A stretch of 64,000 nucleotides of DNA from Pediococcus ethanolidurans. GTDB taxonomy: Bacteria; Bacillota; Bacilli; Lactobacillales; Lactobacillaceae. Positions 47,340 through 56,121 of this stretch are shown here, piece after piece (the first letter of the stretch is position 1; every line of letters starts with the position of its first letter). The notes beneath the pieces were generated by a model. The model saw only the letters and a program-made list of their open reading frames with translations. It was not told the DNA's origin and searched no databases. Made by a program: the position numbers and the translations under genes. Where the stretch lies: assembly GCF_001437405.1 (NCBI RefSeq), contig NZ_JQBY01000004.1, positions 55,031-119,030 on the forward strand, written 5' to 3'.

Positions 47340-48707
47340 TTATAACGACGATAATGATTGCCAAACAATTTGTAAATTTAAGATAGTTAAAGCAACTGTA
47401 CATACCCACGCTAAAACATTGATCCACATTTTATTTGCAAAGCGTTCACCCATAATCTTCTTAGATGAAGTAAATATGGTTAATGGAATCATGGAAATTG
47501 GGAGAGCAATAGATAAGAAAACCTGTGAATTAACTAACAGACTGTCTAAAGCACTTTCTTTGCCACCATAAGCAATTGTACAAATTAAAACTGGAATTAC
47601 AGAAATTAAACGTGTGATCAAACGACGGGCCCATAAAGGCATCTTCATATGAATAAAACCTTCCATAACGATTTGACCGGTTAAAGTTCCCGTAATTGTT
47701 GAATTTTGACCAGAAGCCAATAAAGCTACCGCAAACAAGATACTTAACACTGGACTAGCAACGGCTCCTGCTAATTGATTGTTTTGAAGGGCATCGAATA
47801 AGGAAGTAAATGTTCCTAAACCTTCGCCATGACCAAAGAACAATGCCGCACCAAGAACCAATAACAGACAGTTAATAACAAATGCACCCGTTAACTGAAT
47901 GTTGGAATCCCAAGTTGAAAACTTAACTGCTTCAGCGACCGCATCTTCATCATTGTGATCAATCTTACGCGTTTGCGAAATTGATGAATGTAAGTATAAA
48001 TTGTGTGGCATAACCGTTGCACCCACAATTCCTAAAGCCATGGTTAACTCACCAGGATGCAAGATTTGTGGTTTTGGTACAAAGCCACCAAACATGGCTG
48101 CCCAGTTAGGATTAGAAACACCAACTTCATAAGCAAATACGGCTAAAATCACGACAATTAAAGTCACCACAATGGCCTCAATTTTTCGAAATCCCAATTT
48201 GGTTAATAATAATAAGAGCAAAACATCAAATACGGTTAATGTAACACCTAAAACTAACGGGATTCTAAACAATAATTCCAAAGCAATGGCACCACCGATA
48301 ACTTCCGCAATATCAGTGGCACAAATTGCAGCTTCAGTTGTCAGCCATAAAATAATTCCTAAAACTTTCCCGGTATGAGCACGGGTAGCCTGGGCTAGAT
48401 CCATCTGCGTCACAATTCCCAGTTTAGACGCCATATATTGCAATAACATGGCGATTAAACTCGAAAGCAAGATCACAGACATCAGTAAATAGCCAAATTG
48501 TGCACCACCACCAATGGACGTTACCCAGTTACCTGGATCCATATAACCAACAGCTACTAATGCACCAGGACCGGAAAAAGCCATTAACTTTTTGAAAAAG
48601 CCGCCTTCCTTGGGCACTGGTACAGTACTATTGATTTCTTCAAGACTAGGACCGTTCGCATAATACAACAATCCGTGCTTTTTCCCATTACCAAAATCCT
48701 CTAACAT
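47340..48707 (-). CDS. mntH: Nramp-family Mn2+/divalent metal:H+ symporter
   Basis: This 455-residue integral membrane protein has 11-12 helices. Helix 1 carries the metal-binding DPGNWVTS and helix 6 carries MPHNLYLHS, where the Met/His metal ligands sit (family A-M/x-PH). A further signature is [19 protein letters not shown] in the transport motif region. It imports Mn2+, the main antioxidant metal of lactobacilli. AAAGGAGGAGATTGTTGAT precedes the ATG. The promoter is near-consensus. It forms an operon with the Usp gene and neighbours two VIT-type transporters that move divalent metals the other way. Confidence 0.95.
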   Translation of the reverse strand: MLEDFGNGKKHGLLYYANGPSLEEINSTVPVPKEGGFFKKLMAFSGPGALVAVGYMDPGNWVTSIGGGAQFGYLLMSVILLSSLIAMLLQYMASKLGIVTQMDLAQATRAHTGKVLGIILWLTTEAAICATDIAEVIGGAIALELLFRIPLVLGVTLTVFDVLLLLLLTKLGFRKIEAIVVTLIVVILAVFAYEVGVSNPNWAAMFGGFVPKPQILHPGELTMALGIVGATVMPHNLYLHSSISQTRKIDHNDEDAVAEAVKFSTWDSNIQLTGAFVINCLLLVLGAALFFGHGEGLGTFTSLFDALQNNQLAGAVASPVLSILFAVALLASGQNSTITGTLTGQIVMEGFIHMKMPLWARRLITRLISVIPVLICTIAYGGKESALDSLLVNSQVFLSIALPISMIPLTIFTSSKKIMGERFANKMWINVLAWVCTVALTILNLQIVWQSLSSL

Positions 48708-48736
48708 ATCAACAATCTCCTCCTTTTTTCAACTTC

Positions 48737-48764
48737 ATTATAGATTAAACTCAGATATTGTAAA
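48737..48764 (-). promoter_or_regulatory. mntH: Promoter of mntH
   Basis: TTTACA (48759-48764) and TATAAT (48737-48742) on the minus strand are separated by 16 bp, about 30 bp before the start. An AAACACTTTTTT/AAAAAAGTGTTT inverted repeat (outer ends 48762 and 48819) partly overlaps the -35. Confidence 0.65.
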
Positions 48765-48807
48765 CACTTTTTTTGGTTTCCCTAAAATAAAATAACGATA
48801 ATATAAC

Positions 48808-48838
48808 AAAAAAGTGTTTGCATGTAAATTGCAAACAC
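48808..48838 (-). terminator. Terminator of the VIT genes
   Basis: On the minus strand GTGTTTGC pairs with GCAAACAC around a 9-nt loop and TTTTTT follows, 20 bp past the last VIT stop. Confidence 0.8.
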
Positions 48839-48858
48839 CAAGCTAAACAATTTTCAGT

Positions 48859-49551
48859 TTAAAATAATTTTCCAACGTAGTAATGAATAAACATTGTAAT
48901 AATTCCAACAACAATATTTCTTATAATGGCCCTTTTAGGAATGCCATTACCGAGACGAGCACTCAAATATCCAGTCAGTGTGACTGCAACTAAAACAGCC
49001 ATAATCGTTGCTATTAATTGATAACCAGCAGGAGCAAAAGTCATTGCCACAAGTGGAAAAACACCGCCCGAAGATGCTGAAAACAATGAAGATACTGCTG
49101 CTTGCCATGGATTCAAATAATTATTTAAATTCATTCCGTATTTGATATTAACAATTGTGGCAAGTGCTCGATCCTTTTGACTTAGCAGTTCGTTGGCTAT
49201 TGATTGAGCCGTATCATGATGAACGCCCTTTTCTTCGTAAAAACGAACCACGCGTTCTTTTTCATCTTCAAATTGTGTATTTAACAACAAACTTTCTTGT
49301 CCAACAACTGACTTTTCTGTATCTCTTTGCGAACTAACTGATGCAAACTCCCCTGCCGACATTGAAAATGCACACGCCAGCAAATCGGATAATCCAGCTA
49401 TAAAAATTGTGAAGGAATTCGTCGTTGCAGCTGCCACACTGAACAAAACACCGACGACCGTTAAAATCCCATCATTGGCTCCTAAGACTCCTGCTCGTAA
49501 AGTGTTCAACCAGTTATCCATATTCTTGTGATTACTTAATTTTTTAAACAA
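48859..49551 (-). CDS. VIT-family (CCC1-like) iron/manganese transporter
   Basis: This 230-residue membrane protein of the VIT1/CCC1 group begins with LNTLRAGVLGANDGILTVVGVLFSVAAAT (the conserved R-A/S-x2-G-A-N-D-G segment of helix 1). Next comes GLSDLLACAFSMSAGEFASVSSQRDTE with metal-binding Met/Glu. A cytosolic helical metal-binding domain (about 75-140) precedes three C-terminal helices. Such proteins export Fe2+ or Mn2+ from the cytosol. It starts 15 bp after its paralogue at 49567-50265, so the two form an operon and may form a heterodimer. Metal specificity is not readable, but the mntH neighbourhood suggests Mn2+. Confidence 0.9.
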   Translation of the reverse strand: MFKKLSNHKNMDNWLNTLRAGVLGANDGILTVVGVLFSVAAATTNSFTIFIAGLSDLLACAFSMSAGEFASVSSQRDTEKSVVGQESLLLNTQFEDEKERVVRFYEEKGVHHDTAQSIANELLSQKDRALATIVNIKYGMNLNNYLNPWQAAVSSLFSASSGGVFPLVAMTFAPAGYQLIATIMAVLVAVTLTGYLSARLGNGIPKRAIIRNIVVGIITMFIHYYVGKLF

Positions 49552-49566
49552 AATTTTTGCCTCCTA

Positions 49567-50265
49567 TTACGCAAATAAACTACCGATGAGATAGGTTACC
49601 AGCATTGTAATCAGTCCAGAAATAACATTTCGGACAACCCCTTTATAGCGAATGGCCTTACCAAGTACGGCCGCCAAATATCCCGTCAGTGCCAAAGCAA
49701 CCGCTACGGCAGCGATTGTTAAAGGAATTTTATATTCAGGTGAAATAAACGTAATGGCTAGTAATGGCAAGAGTGAACCAGTTGGAAAAGCAATCATGGA
49801 CGCCAACGCTGCAAAATAAGGATTCGTATAGTCATGAATATTAATGCCAAATTTTTCACGGACAACTGTCGTTAAACTTCCCTGGGTCATCATTTCATTC
49901 GTTGCTTTTTCAGCCAACTTCTCAGAAATACCAGAATCTAAGAATTTTTGTTTAACTGCGGCAAACTCTTTGTCGTAATCTTTTTTTAAAGCCTCTTTTT
50001 CTAATTGAACAGTATGCTGTTGCGCATCTTTTTGCGTATTAACAGAAACATACTCCCCCATTGCCATTGAAACTGTTCCGGCAATCATACCAGCAATTCC
50101 GGAAATAAAAATTGAAAAACTATTGGTTGTTGCTCCAGCAACCCCAATGACAATTCCAGCAACCGATAAAATACCGTCATTTGCACCCATCACGCTTGCT
50201 CGCATCACATTGATTTTTTGGGCTAATGACGGCGAAAATCGTCGTTGTTTTTTGTTTATAACCAT
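49567..50265 (-). CDS. VIT-family (CCC1-like) iron/manganese transporter, first of pair
   Basis: This 232-residue paralogue of the downstream VIT protein has the helix 1 motif INVMRASVMGANDGILSVAGIVIGVAGAT. GIAGMIAGTVSMAMGEYVSVNTQKDAQ carries the Met/Glu ligands. A cytosolic helical domain (about 80-150: KDYDKEFAAVKQKFLDSGISEKLAEKATNEMM) precedes three more helices. VIT proteins act as dimers, so a heteromeric transporter with the neighbour is plausible. GAGAGGAAGTTTTAAT precedes the ATG. The two genes lie next to mntH, giving import and efflux of divalent metal side by side. Confidence 0.9.
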   Translation of the reverse strand: MVINKKQRRFSPSLAQKINVMRASVMGANDGILSVAGIVIGVAGATTNSFSIFISGIAGMIAGTVSMAMGEYVSVNTQKDAQQHTVQLEKEALKKDYDKEFAAVKQKFLDSGISEKLAEKATNEMMTQGSLTTVVREKFGINIHDYTNPYFAALASMIAFPTGSLLPLLAITFISPEYKIPLTIAAVAVALALTGYLAAVLGKAIRYKGVVRNVISGLITMLVTYLIGSLFA

Positions 50266-50415
50266 ATTAAAACTTCCTCTCGTTTAGAATGGTTCTAACA
50301 AATTCACTTTTATCATACTAGTTCTTTAACTTTTTGCAAATTGACTCGCTGGCGTTTCAATGTTATTTTCTAAACAAGAAAACAATCGAAATCTGTAACT
50401 TTTGGAGAAATGATC

Positions 50416-51486
50416 ATGCCTGATTTACTAAAATACTTAGATAATTACAATCGCCCACTTACTGCAAGTTTGAACGTAGCGGATCAGATGATTCTGACCC
50501 GTTTACCTTTTTTGCCTTGGCAAGCTATTGTTTCTAAAAATTTTTCAGATGAAGTTCCTCTGCGAGATGCTTTAAAACAGTTGGAACAGCAGTTGGTTCA
50601 TACTTCAGAATACGTGTTACTGCCCAACGATCGTATTCTCATTCAAAAATTACAAACCTCATTCCGTTACGAAAAAGTAAAACTTTCAGGTTTTAAAATC
50701 CAAGCTCCAGAAAATTTAGATAAACAATGCGCTGCAATTACTGTAAGTATTGATTCACACACAAAAATTATTGTCTTTCGTGGTGCGGATGGCACTACTT
50801 TAGGATGGAAATCAGATTTACGAATTATCTACGATGCGGATTCTACTACCTGGCAGGATTTTGCAGTCGACTATTTAAAACAAGTGGGCATCTTACCTTT
50901 CGATACTTTACAAGTAATCGGATTTTCTAAGGGTGGCAGTATGGCCATTTACGCGGCCAGTCATGCTAGTTCAGACATTCAAAAACGTGTTAAGCAAGTG
51001 GTCAATTTCGATGGACCACAAGTGGCTTCTAAACCAACGCAAACTGAACCAGTCAAAAGTCGTTTTCAAACTTATCTACCGCAACTGCCTTTTTTTGGGA
51101 TTGGATCTGAATTCACTAATCCACCCATCATCGTAAACAGTACAGCTACTGGTATTTGGCAACATGATTTATACAGTTGGCAACTACATGATGCCATCCC
51201 CGTTGAATTAGGAAGGGCTAGTACCACGGATAACTTTTTGACACATGAATTACGACCATGGTTACGTCAGCAAAAACATGACCGTGCGCAATTATTTATT
51301 GACACTTTTTGGACAATTCTAGATAAAAGTGAAGCTGTTTCAATAAACGATTTATTAAAACATTGGCAACAAGTGACAAAAGCCTTCCGCATCCAGAGCA
51401 ACTCTTGGGATCCAATGGCACGTCAAATGGGACAAAAAGCCTTGCAATCGGCATTTCAAATCATTGTGACTTTTGCGCACTTTTAA
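50416..51486 (+). CDS. Mbeg1-like lipase/esterase (DUF2974 family)
   Basis: This alpha/beta-hydrolase-fold protein of about 356 residues has the nucleophile elbow VIGFSKGGSMAIYAA (GxSxG). Upstream is the family-typical KIIVFRGADGTTLGWKSDLRIIYD, and downstream is VVNFDGPQV. These fit DUF2974 (Mbeg1-like), lipase-class proteins of Firmicutes with no signal peptide. The substrate is unknown. I chose the ATG at 50416 because GGAGAA is 9 nt upstream; the earlier ATG at 50410 is too close. It is a single gene followed 31 bp later by the acetyltransferase gene, perhaps co-transcribed. Confidence 0.83.
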   Translation: MPDLLKYLDNYNRPLTASLNVADQMILTRLPFLPWQAIVSKNFSDEVPLRDALKQLEQQLVHTSEYVLLPNDRILIQKLQTSFRYEKVKLSGFKIQAPENLDKQCAAITVSIDSHTKIIVFRGADGTTLGWKSDLRIIYDADSTTWQDFAVDYLKQVGILPFDTLQVIGFSKGGSMAIYAASHASSDIQKRVKQVVNFDGPQVASKPTQTEPVKSRFQTYLPQLPFFGIGSEFTNPPIIVNSTATGIWQHDLYSWQLHDAIPVELGRASTTDNFLTHELRPWLRQQKHDRAQLFIDTFWTILDKSEAVSINDLLKHWQQVTKAFRIQSNSWDPMARQMGQKALQSAFQIIVTFAHF

Positions 51487-51517
51487 CAAATCTCGGTAAA
51501 CGTGGTACGCTTGTATT

Positions 51518-52093
51518 ATGAAAACTGAAAGAGAAAAAATGACCGCTGGCGAATCTTACCAAGAATTTGATACCGAACTAATTGCAAGACGCAAGTTTAT
51601 TCGGCAACAACTTCAAGAGATTAACCAGATTACTGATAATGATAATCGTAACCACCGTTTTCAAAGTTTGCTTGCTAAAACAGGCGCCAATTTCTTTGTT
51701 GAAAGTGAATTTAAATTCGATTACGGGTTTAATATTCACATTGGTGATCACTTTTATGGCAACTATGACATTACCATGTTAGATACTTGTCCTATTACCA
51801 TTGGTGAACACTGCTACTTCGGTCCCAATGTTGGTTTATACACGCCCGTGCATCCACTTGATGCCAAAAGCCGAAATGCCGATGTCGAGATGGGAGCGCC
51901 AATTACCATCGGCGATAGCGTTTGGATGGGCGGTCGCGTGACCGTTTTACCAGGTGTTACCATTGGTAATCGCGTCGTCGTAGGTGCTGGTTCCGTGGTA
52001 ACCAAATCGTTTCCAGATGATGTGGTTATTGTTGGTAATCCAGCCCGCATTATTCATCATTTAGATCAAGATGGTAATGTGATCAAAAACTAA
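51518..52093 (+). CDS. Sugar O-acetyltransferase (maltose/galactoside acetyltransferase family)
   Basis: This 191-residue cytosolic left-handed beta-helix enzyme is of the LacA/Maa type. The N-terminal EREKMTAGESYQEFDTEL is the Mac domain. Hexapeptide repeats span about 70-180 (IHIGDHFYGN, ITIGEHCYFG, ITIGDSVWMGGRVTVLPGVTIGNRVVVGAGSVVT). The catalytic His lies in YTPVHPLDAKSRN. It acetylates sugars at C6 with acetyl-CoA, probably as a detoxification step. The ribosome site is weak. A terminator follows, and then hairpin array 2. Confidence 0.93.
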   Translation: MKTEREKMTAGESYQEFDTELIARRKFIRQQLQEINQITDNDNRNHRFQSLLAKTGANFFVESEFKFDYGFNIHIGDHFYGNYDITMLDTCPITIGEHCYFGPNVGLYTPVHPLDAKSRNADVEMGAPITIGDSVWMGGRVTVLPGVTIGNRVVVGAGSVVTKSFPDDVVIVGNPARIIHHLDQDGNVIKN

Positions 52094-52142
52094 ATTCAAT
52101 CAACGAAAAAGCGAGCGAATTCATTAGTATTTGTATAAGTCT

Positions 52143-52192
52143 AAAACGCTGTGCAGATATCCTGATGGGATAATTGTATTTAGCGTTTTTTT
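52143..52192 (+). terminator. Terminator of the acetyltransferase gene
   Basis: AAAACGCT pairs with AGCGTTTT, with an inner ATATCC/GGGATA stem and seven T residues. Confidence 0.75.
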
Positions 52193-52336
52193 GTTTGTAT
52201 TCATGAAAGATCCGCCTTATATTTTCATGAATTTTCAGATTTTATTTTCCTCGCTTTTCCGTCCGTTTGATTTTAGTTCGCTATTCTTTCAATGTCTTTT
52301 TGTTCAGTTCTTTGTATTTTTTCCATTTTTTTGTTT

Positions 52337-52908
52337 TAAGACAGTTTCTAGAAGCAGTTCACATTAGCTAAACACACCTAGCACAGGATTTCATTCCGCT
52401 GACGGTGCGCTTAGCCAATATGAACTTATCGCTTCTCTGCACTCACTTTTTTAGGACAGTTTCTGGAGGCAGCTTTGAACACCTAAACACACCTAGCGCG
52501 GGACTTCATCCCGCTGACGGTGCGCTTAGGTAATATGAACTTATCGCTTCTCTGCACTCACTTTTTAGGACAGCTTCTGGAGGCAGTTTTGAGTACCTAA
52601 ACACACCTAGCGCGGGACTTCATCCCGCTGACGGTGCGCTTAGGTACTCAAAACTAGACGCCTCCCTACACTCACTTTTTTAGGACAGTTTCTGGAGGCA
52701 GTTTTGAGTACCTAAACACACCTAACGCAGGATTCCATCCCGCTGACGGTGCGTTTAGGTACTCAAAACTAGACACCTCCCTACACTCACTTTTTTTAGG
52801 ACAGTTCCTGGGAGCATGTGTTGAGAAATAGGCGCGCCTACTGCGGAATACAATTCCGCCTACAGCGCCCCTATTTCTCAACACATAGTCGCTCCCCTAC
52901 ACTCACTT
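52337..52908 (-). repeat. Tandem long-hairpin array 2 (five units, 114-116 bp)
   Basis: Units start at 52337, 52452, 52566, 52681 and 52797, in opposite orientation to array 1. Each starts TA(G/A)GACAG(T/C)T(T/C)CT and ends CACTCACTTTTTT, the reverse complement of the array 1 ends. Stems are 16-18 bp and differ between units but remain self-complementary (for example AGTTTTGAGTACCTAA/TTAGGTACTCAAAACT). The core CACACCTA(G/A)CGC.GGA...CATCCCGCTGACGGTGCG is shared by units 1-4 and, in reverse, by array 1 unit 2. Unit 2 has mismatched arms: its left arm matches unit 3 and its right arm unit 1. The pyrimidine-rich stretch 52193-52336 before the array shows nothing else. Confidence 0.88.
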
Positions 52909-52928
52909 ATACTATTAGGAGGATCATT

Positions 52929-54545
52929 ATTTTACACCATAGAAATATCGACCGCACCGTCTTCATACCTACCGTTAGTCTCTTCGCCCTTGTCTCACTT
53001 GGGCTCATTCTTGGAGGTTCCAACCTTCGTGTCGTTCTCAGCAACGTCATGAACGGCATCACCGCCCACATGTCTTGGGCTTACCTTGGCATCTACATCA
53101 TTAATTTCATATTCTTTATCTACCTTGCCTTCAGTCATTTTGGCAAAATCAAACTTGGTCACGCCAATGACAAACCCGAATACAGCAGCTTTCAATGGGG
53201 CAGCATGGTCTTTGCAACCGCCATTGACGCCAGCATTCTCATGCTCAGCATGGTTGATCCCTTACGTTATGTCCAAAGTCCCGTTTTTGGTGATAAACCC
53301 TATTCTGCCGCCGCTTATGGTGACGCCCACATGTTGGGGCAATTCAATTGGGGACCCATGGCTTGGATGATGTTTGCCTCTGCAACCATTGCCATTGCCT
53401 ACGTAATGTATGTACGTAACGTTCATGTTATGCGAATTAGTTCCGCCATTTCATTTCTAAAAGGTCCCGAACATTATAAAAAAGTCGTGCGCCAAATTAT
53501 CGACTTTCTAGTTGTTTTCGGCATTATGGGTGGCATCGGTTCATCAGTTGGTATGGAAATCCCTGTGCTTTCAAAAATTATTAATCAATTAACTGGAATT
53601 CCTGATAACTTATTTTTAAAACTGTTTATGTTTTTAATTCTCTTTTTAATTTTTGCTGTGACCGTTTTTCACGGTATTAAAGGCGGTATCGACAAACTTA
53701 GTGCTGCGCATATTTGGACAGCCATTGGGTTCTTACTGATTGTTTTGTTTGTCGGTCCAACTCTGACTATTTTCCGTGACGAAGGTAACAGTTTACGTTT
53801 AATGGTAGAGAAATTCATTACCATGAGTGCCAGCACTACAACTAATGGTAAGCCCGGCGTGGCCCAACAAGAAACCATCTTCTATTGGGGATGGTGGTTG
53901 TCATATATGCCTGTTATGGGATTGTTTATTGCGCGGATTTCGCGTGGACGAACTATTCGTCAGGTTGTTGTGGGTATGTTAACTTATGGGGCACTTGGCT
54001 GCATGAGTTTCTATGCTATTTTGGGTGGCTATTCACTTTACTTACAACAAACTGGTGTGATTAATTTAGTTCACATTTTAAATACTCAAGGACAGGCGGC
54101 TGCAATTGCTGCGGTCATAAGTACGTTGCCGTTAAAAATGTTAATGTTAGTTATTTATAGTATTTCTTGTTTTATTTTCTTGGCAACGACAATTTCGTCG
54201 TCGGCTTTCATTGTTTCGTCGTTTACTAGTAAGCACTTGGAACCAGGTGAACAGCCGAGTCAGTTTAACCGATTGATTTGGGTGATTGTGTTCATTATTT
54301 TTTCGTTTGGTATTGTGTTTGTTGGCGGATTTAAAACGGTGCAGGCGATCAGTTCGATTGCTGGGTTCCCATTGATTGCGGTTTGTGCGCTGCTGTTGTT
54401 GTCAATTTGGCAGATGATTCATAAGGATCAAAGGGTGACGCAGGCAAAGAAGGAAACAGTGTTGTTCTTGCCGCATGTTTCACCGGAAATTATTCGAAAG
54501 CGAAAGCACGTGCAGGTGACGTTGGAGAGTTATTTGAGCGATTAA
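52929..54545 (+). CDS. BCCT-family betaine/carnitine/choline transporter with no standard start codon
   Basis: This membrane protein of about 538 residues has 12 helices and is an osmolyte symporter of the BetT/OpuD/CaiT group. It begins NIDRTVFIPTVSLFALVSLGLILG. It carries FHGIKGGIDKLSAAHIWTAIGF in the central region, FYWGWWLSYMPVMGLFIARISRGRTIRQVV (the Trp-rich BCCT signature) and a C-terminal basic tail. AGGAGG at 52917-52922 is well placed, but the codons 3-9 nt later are ATT, ATT and TTA. There is no in-frame ATG, GTG or TTG until VMNG, 35 codons later. Translation may start at ATT, or the start is mutated. Of the 47 codons starting at the NID segment, 26 end in C and 4 in G; of the last 55, 30 end in G and 3 in C. 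Confidence 0.82.
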   Translation: MLHHRNIDRTVFIPTVSLFALVSLGLILGGSNLRVVLSNVMNGITAHMSWAYLGIYIINFIFFIYLAFSHFGKIKLGHANDKPEYSSFQWGSMVFATAIDASILMLSMVDPLRYVQSPVFGDKPYSAAAYGDAHMLGQFNWGPMAWMMFASATIAIAYVMYVRNVHVMRISSAISFLKGPEHYKKVVRQIIDFLVVFGIMGGIGSSVGMEIPVLSKIINQLTGIPDNLFLKLFMFLILFLIFAVTVFHGIKGGIDKLSAAHIWTAIGFLLIVLFVGPTLTIFRDEGNSLRLMVEKFITMSASTTTNGKPGVAQQETIFYWGWWLSYMPVMGLFIARISRGRTIRQVVVGMLTYGALGCMSFYAILGGYSLYLQQTGVINLVHILNTQGQAAAIAAVISTLPLKMLMLVIYSISCFIFLATTISSSAFIVSSFTSKHLEPGEQPSQFNRLIWVIVFIIFSFGIVFVGGFKTVQAISSIAGFPLIAVCALLLLSIWQMIHKDQRVTQAKKETVLFLPHVSPEIIRKRKHVQVTLESYLSD

Positions 54546-54655
54546 AAAAGAGTGCTAAGGGGAGGCGTTTAGCTTCCGAGCATAGCCTAGAAGCTCCAAT
54601 GCTTCGGTTTAGGAATCGTTGGAGTTTCGTAGTTAGGCGGAGGAAGCTGCTCTTT
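54546..54655 (+). repeat. Large hairpin after the BCCT gene, related to the array units
   Basis: AAAAAAGAG...CTCTTTTTT encloses about 95 nt with GCTTCC/GGAAGC and GCTCCAA/TTGGAGT arms. The left flank AGTGCTAAGGGGAGGCGT and right flank GGAAGCTGCTC resemble the ends of array 2 units read backwards (AGTGTAGGGAGGCGT and AGAAGCTGTCC). It can act as the BCCT terminator. Confidence 0.6.
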
Positions 54656-54729
54656 TTTGCACGTTTCGGATATAAATGATATGTAGCGATCCCAATTATT
54701 AAACAAAAACAAAAGCCAAAATAAATATC

Positions 54730-54763
54730 AAGATCGAGGCAAACCAACCTCGATCTTTTTTAA
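54730..54763 (+). terminator. Second terminator after the BCCT gene
   Basis: A perfect 10-bp stem AAGATCGAGG/CCTCGATCTT with an 8-nt loop ends in T residues. It backs up the preceding hairpin or ends a short unrecognised transcript. Confidence 0.82.
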
Positions 54764-54852
54764 ACCCCAAAAATCACTATTTATCTTCGTAATTGACCAG
54801 AATAGACATGGATGTTGTATAATCAAGGAAAGTTCATGGGGGAGTATGTTCA

Positions 54853-56121
54853 ATGACAAGTCAATTAATAAAAATCACAAAAAAACTGTATAAGCAGAAC
54901 TTCTATCAGGCAATTCTTTCGGCATTATGGTTAATTTTTCCGCTAGAATTTGTTGCCGTCACTTTTCATATTATTTATGAAATTTGTTTTCATCGAAATG
55001 GCATTTTAGAGGTTATCTTGAATCTTCATACTAACCTACCTGGTTTTTACGTTATTTCCTACCTTCTAAAATCAACAAATGACTTAACCTTTATCACAAT
55101 TTCACTGTTATTAGCCTTTTTTACGGCTGAAAATCTATTTGAATTGCGTTCAAAACTATCCCATGAACACTTAGCTGGTATTACCAGTCTTTTTATCTAC
55201 TTTCTCCTCATCGTTGAAACTGCTCCTAGTCTTGATTTCCCTCAAATTACAGAGGTCGCTGGCAATCTTCTCATCCCGATTGTCATTGGTTTGCTGACCG
55301 GTTACGGTTATAGTCTTTTAGCAAAGAATTCACATATCAAACTAACAGTCAGTTATTGGGCAACCAATCGCCTAATTATCATTTTTAGCCTCTTGATTGT
55401 TTTGATTGGCGCAATTAGTTTCATCGTTTATCAAACGCAACTATTCCCTAATTATCTTTCTCAACAACTTCAAAACTTAATTCAAGTTGGTAATCGTCCT
55501 TCATTTTGGAAAATTATTTTAGCAACTTTTCTGAGTAATATTGGTCACTTTTTTGGCGTGATTAACGACTTTACTACAACGATTGGCAATCATTTTTCCT
55601 CTGGAACAGTTAATTTAGCCTATCTAGCTGATCATCATAATCTTTGGAAAATCCCGTACCCAATTACATTACATTCTTTATATGATTCATATGGTGCACT
55701 CGGCGGCAACGGCATGTTGCTAGCTTTGGCGGGAACCATTCTTATGCGTGTCAAAAACCAGCGTGCTCGCTTAGTGGCCGGATTATCCTTTACCCAAACT
55801 TTATTTGATCAGGGGGAAGCACTCATGATTGGCATTCCAATTTTGTTTAACCCTTTGTTTCTCATCCCCTTTCTCGTAGCACCTATTGTCAGTATGAGCA
55901 TTGGCTATTTAGCCATTGTTGTCCATCTGGTCCCGGCTTCGGCATACGTAATTCCTTATGCAACACCTAGTATTTTACGTGCATTTTTAGGCACTAACGG
56001 GAACTTTGGCGCCCTTTTTATCAGTTTGCTCAGCCTGGTGATTTCCGGATTAATTTACTATCCATTCGTCTCATTAATTGATCAACTGACAGCTAAAAAG
56101 GAGGATGACCCCCATGCTTAA
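54853..56121 (+). CDS. PTS sugar transporter, EIIC-like membrane protein (lactose/cellobiose type)
   Basis: This 422-residue protein has about ten helices. The sequence IPYPITLHSLYDSYGALGGNGMLLALAG resembles the sugar-binding region of the Lac-family EIIC, and FDQGEALMIGIPILFNPLFLIPFLVAPIVS is the conserved EIIC block with the GE-(A/P)-(L/I) motif. No IIA or IIB genes are present, so it is an orphan channel that must borrow phosphotransfer partners or have lost PTS coupling. GGGGGAGTATGTTCA lies before the ATG. Its end overlaps the DUF915 hydrolase gene by 8 bp, implying coupled translation and a shared role. Confidence 0.82.
   Translation: MTSQLIKITKKLYKQNFYQAILSALWLIFPLEFVAVTFHIIYEICFHRNGILEVILNLHTNLPGFYVISYLLKSTNDLTFITISLLLAFFTAENLFELRSKLSHEHLAGITSLFIYFLLIVETAPSLDFPQITEVAGNLLIPIVIGLLTGYGYSLLAKNSHIKLTVSYWATNRLIIIFSLLIVLIGAISFIVYQTQLFPNYLSQQLQNLIQVGNRPSFWKIILATFLSNIGHFFGVINDFTTTIGNHFSSGTVNLAYLADHHNLWKIPYPITLHSLYDSYGALGGNGMLLALAGTILMRVKNQRARLVAGLSFTQTLFDQGEALMIGIPILFNPLFLIPFLVAPIVSMSIGYLAIVVHLVPASAYVIPYATPSILRAFLGTNGNFGALFISLLSLVISGLIYYPFVSLIDQLTAKKEDDPHA

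Noticed and set aside
52818..52928. N-terminal extension of the BCCT protein beginning at GTG 52818
   Set aside because: It is encoded entirely by the last hairpin repeat unit, has no ribosome site and no resemblance to BCCT N-termini; the ribosome site lies at 52917-52922.
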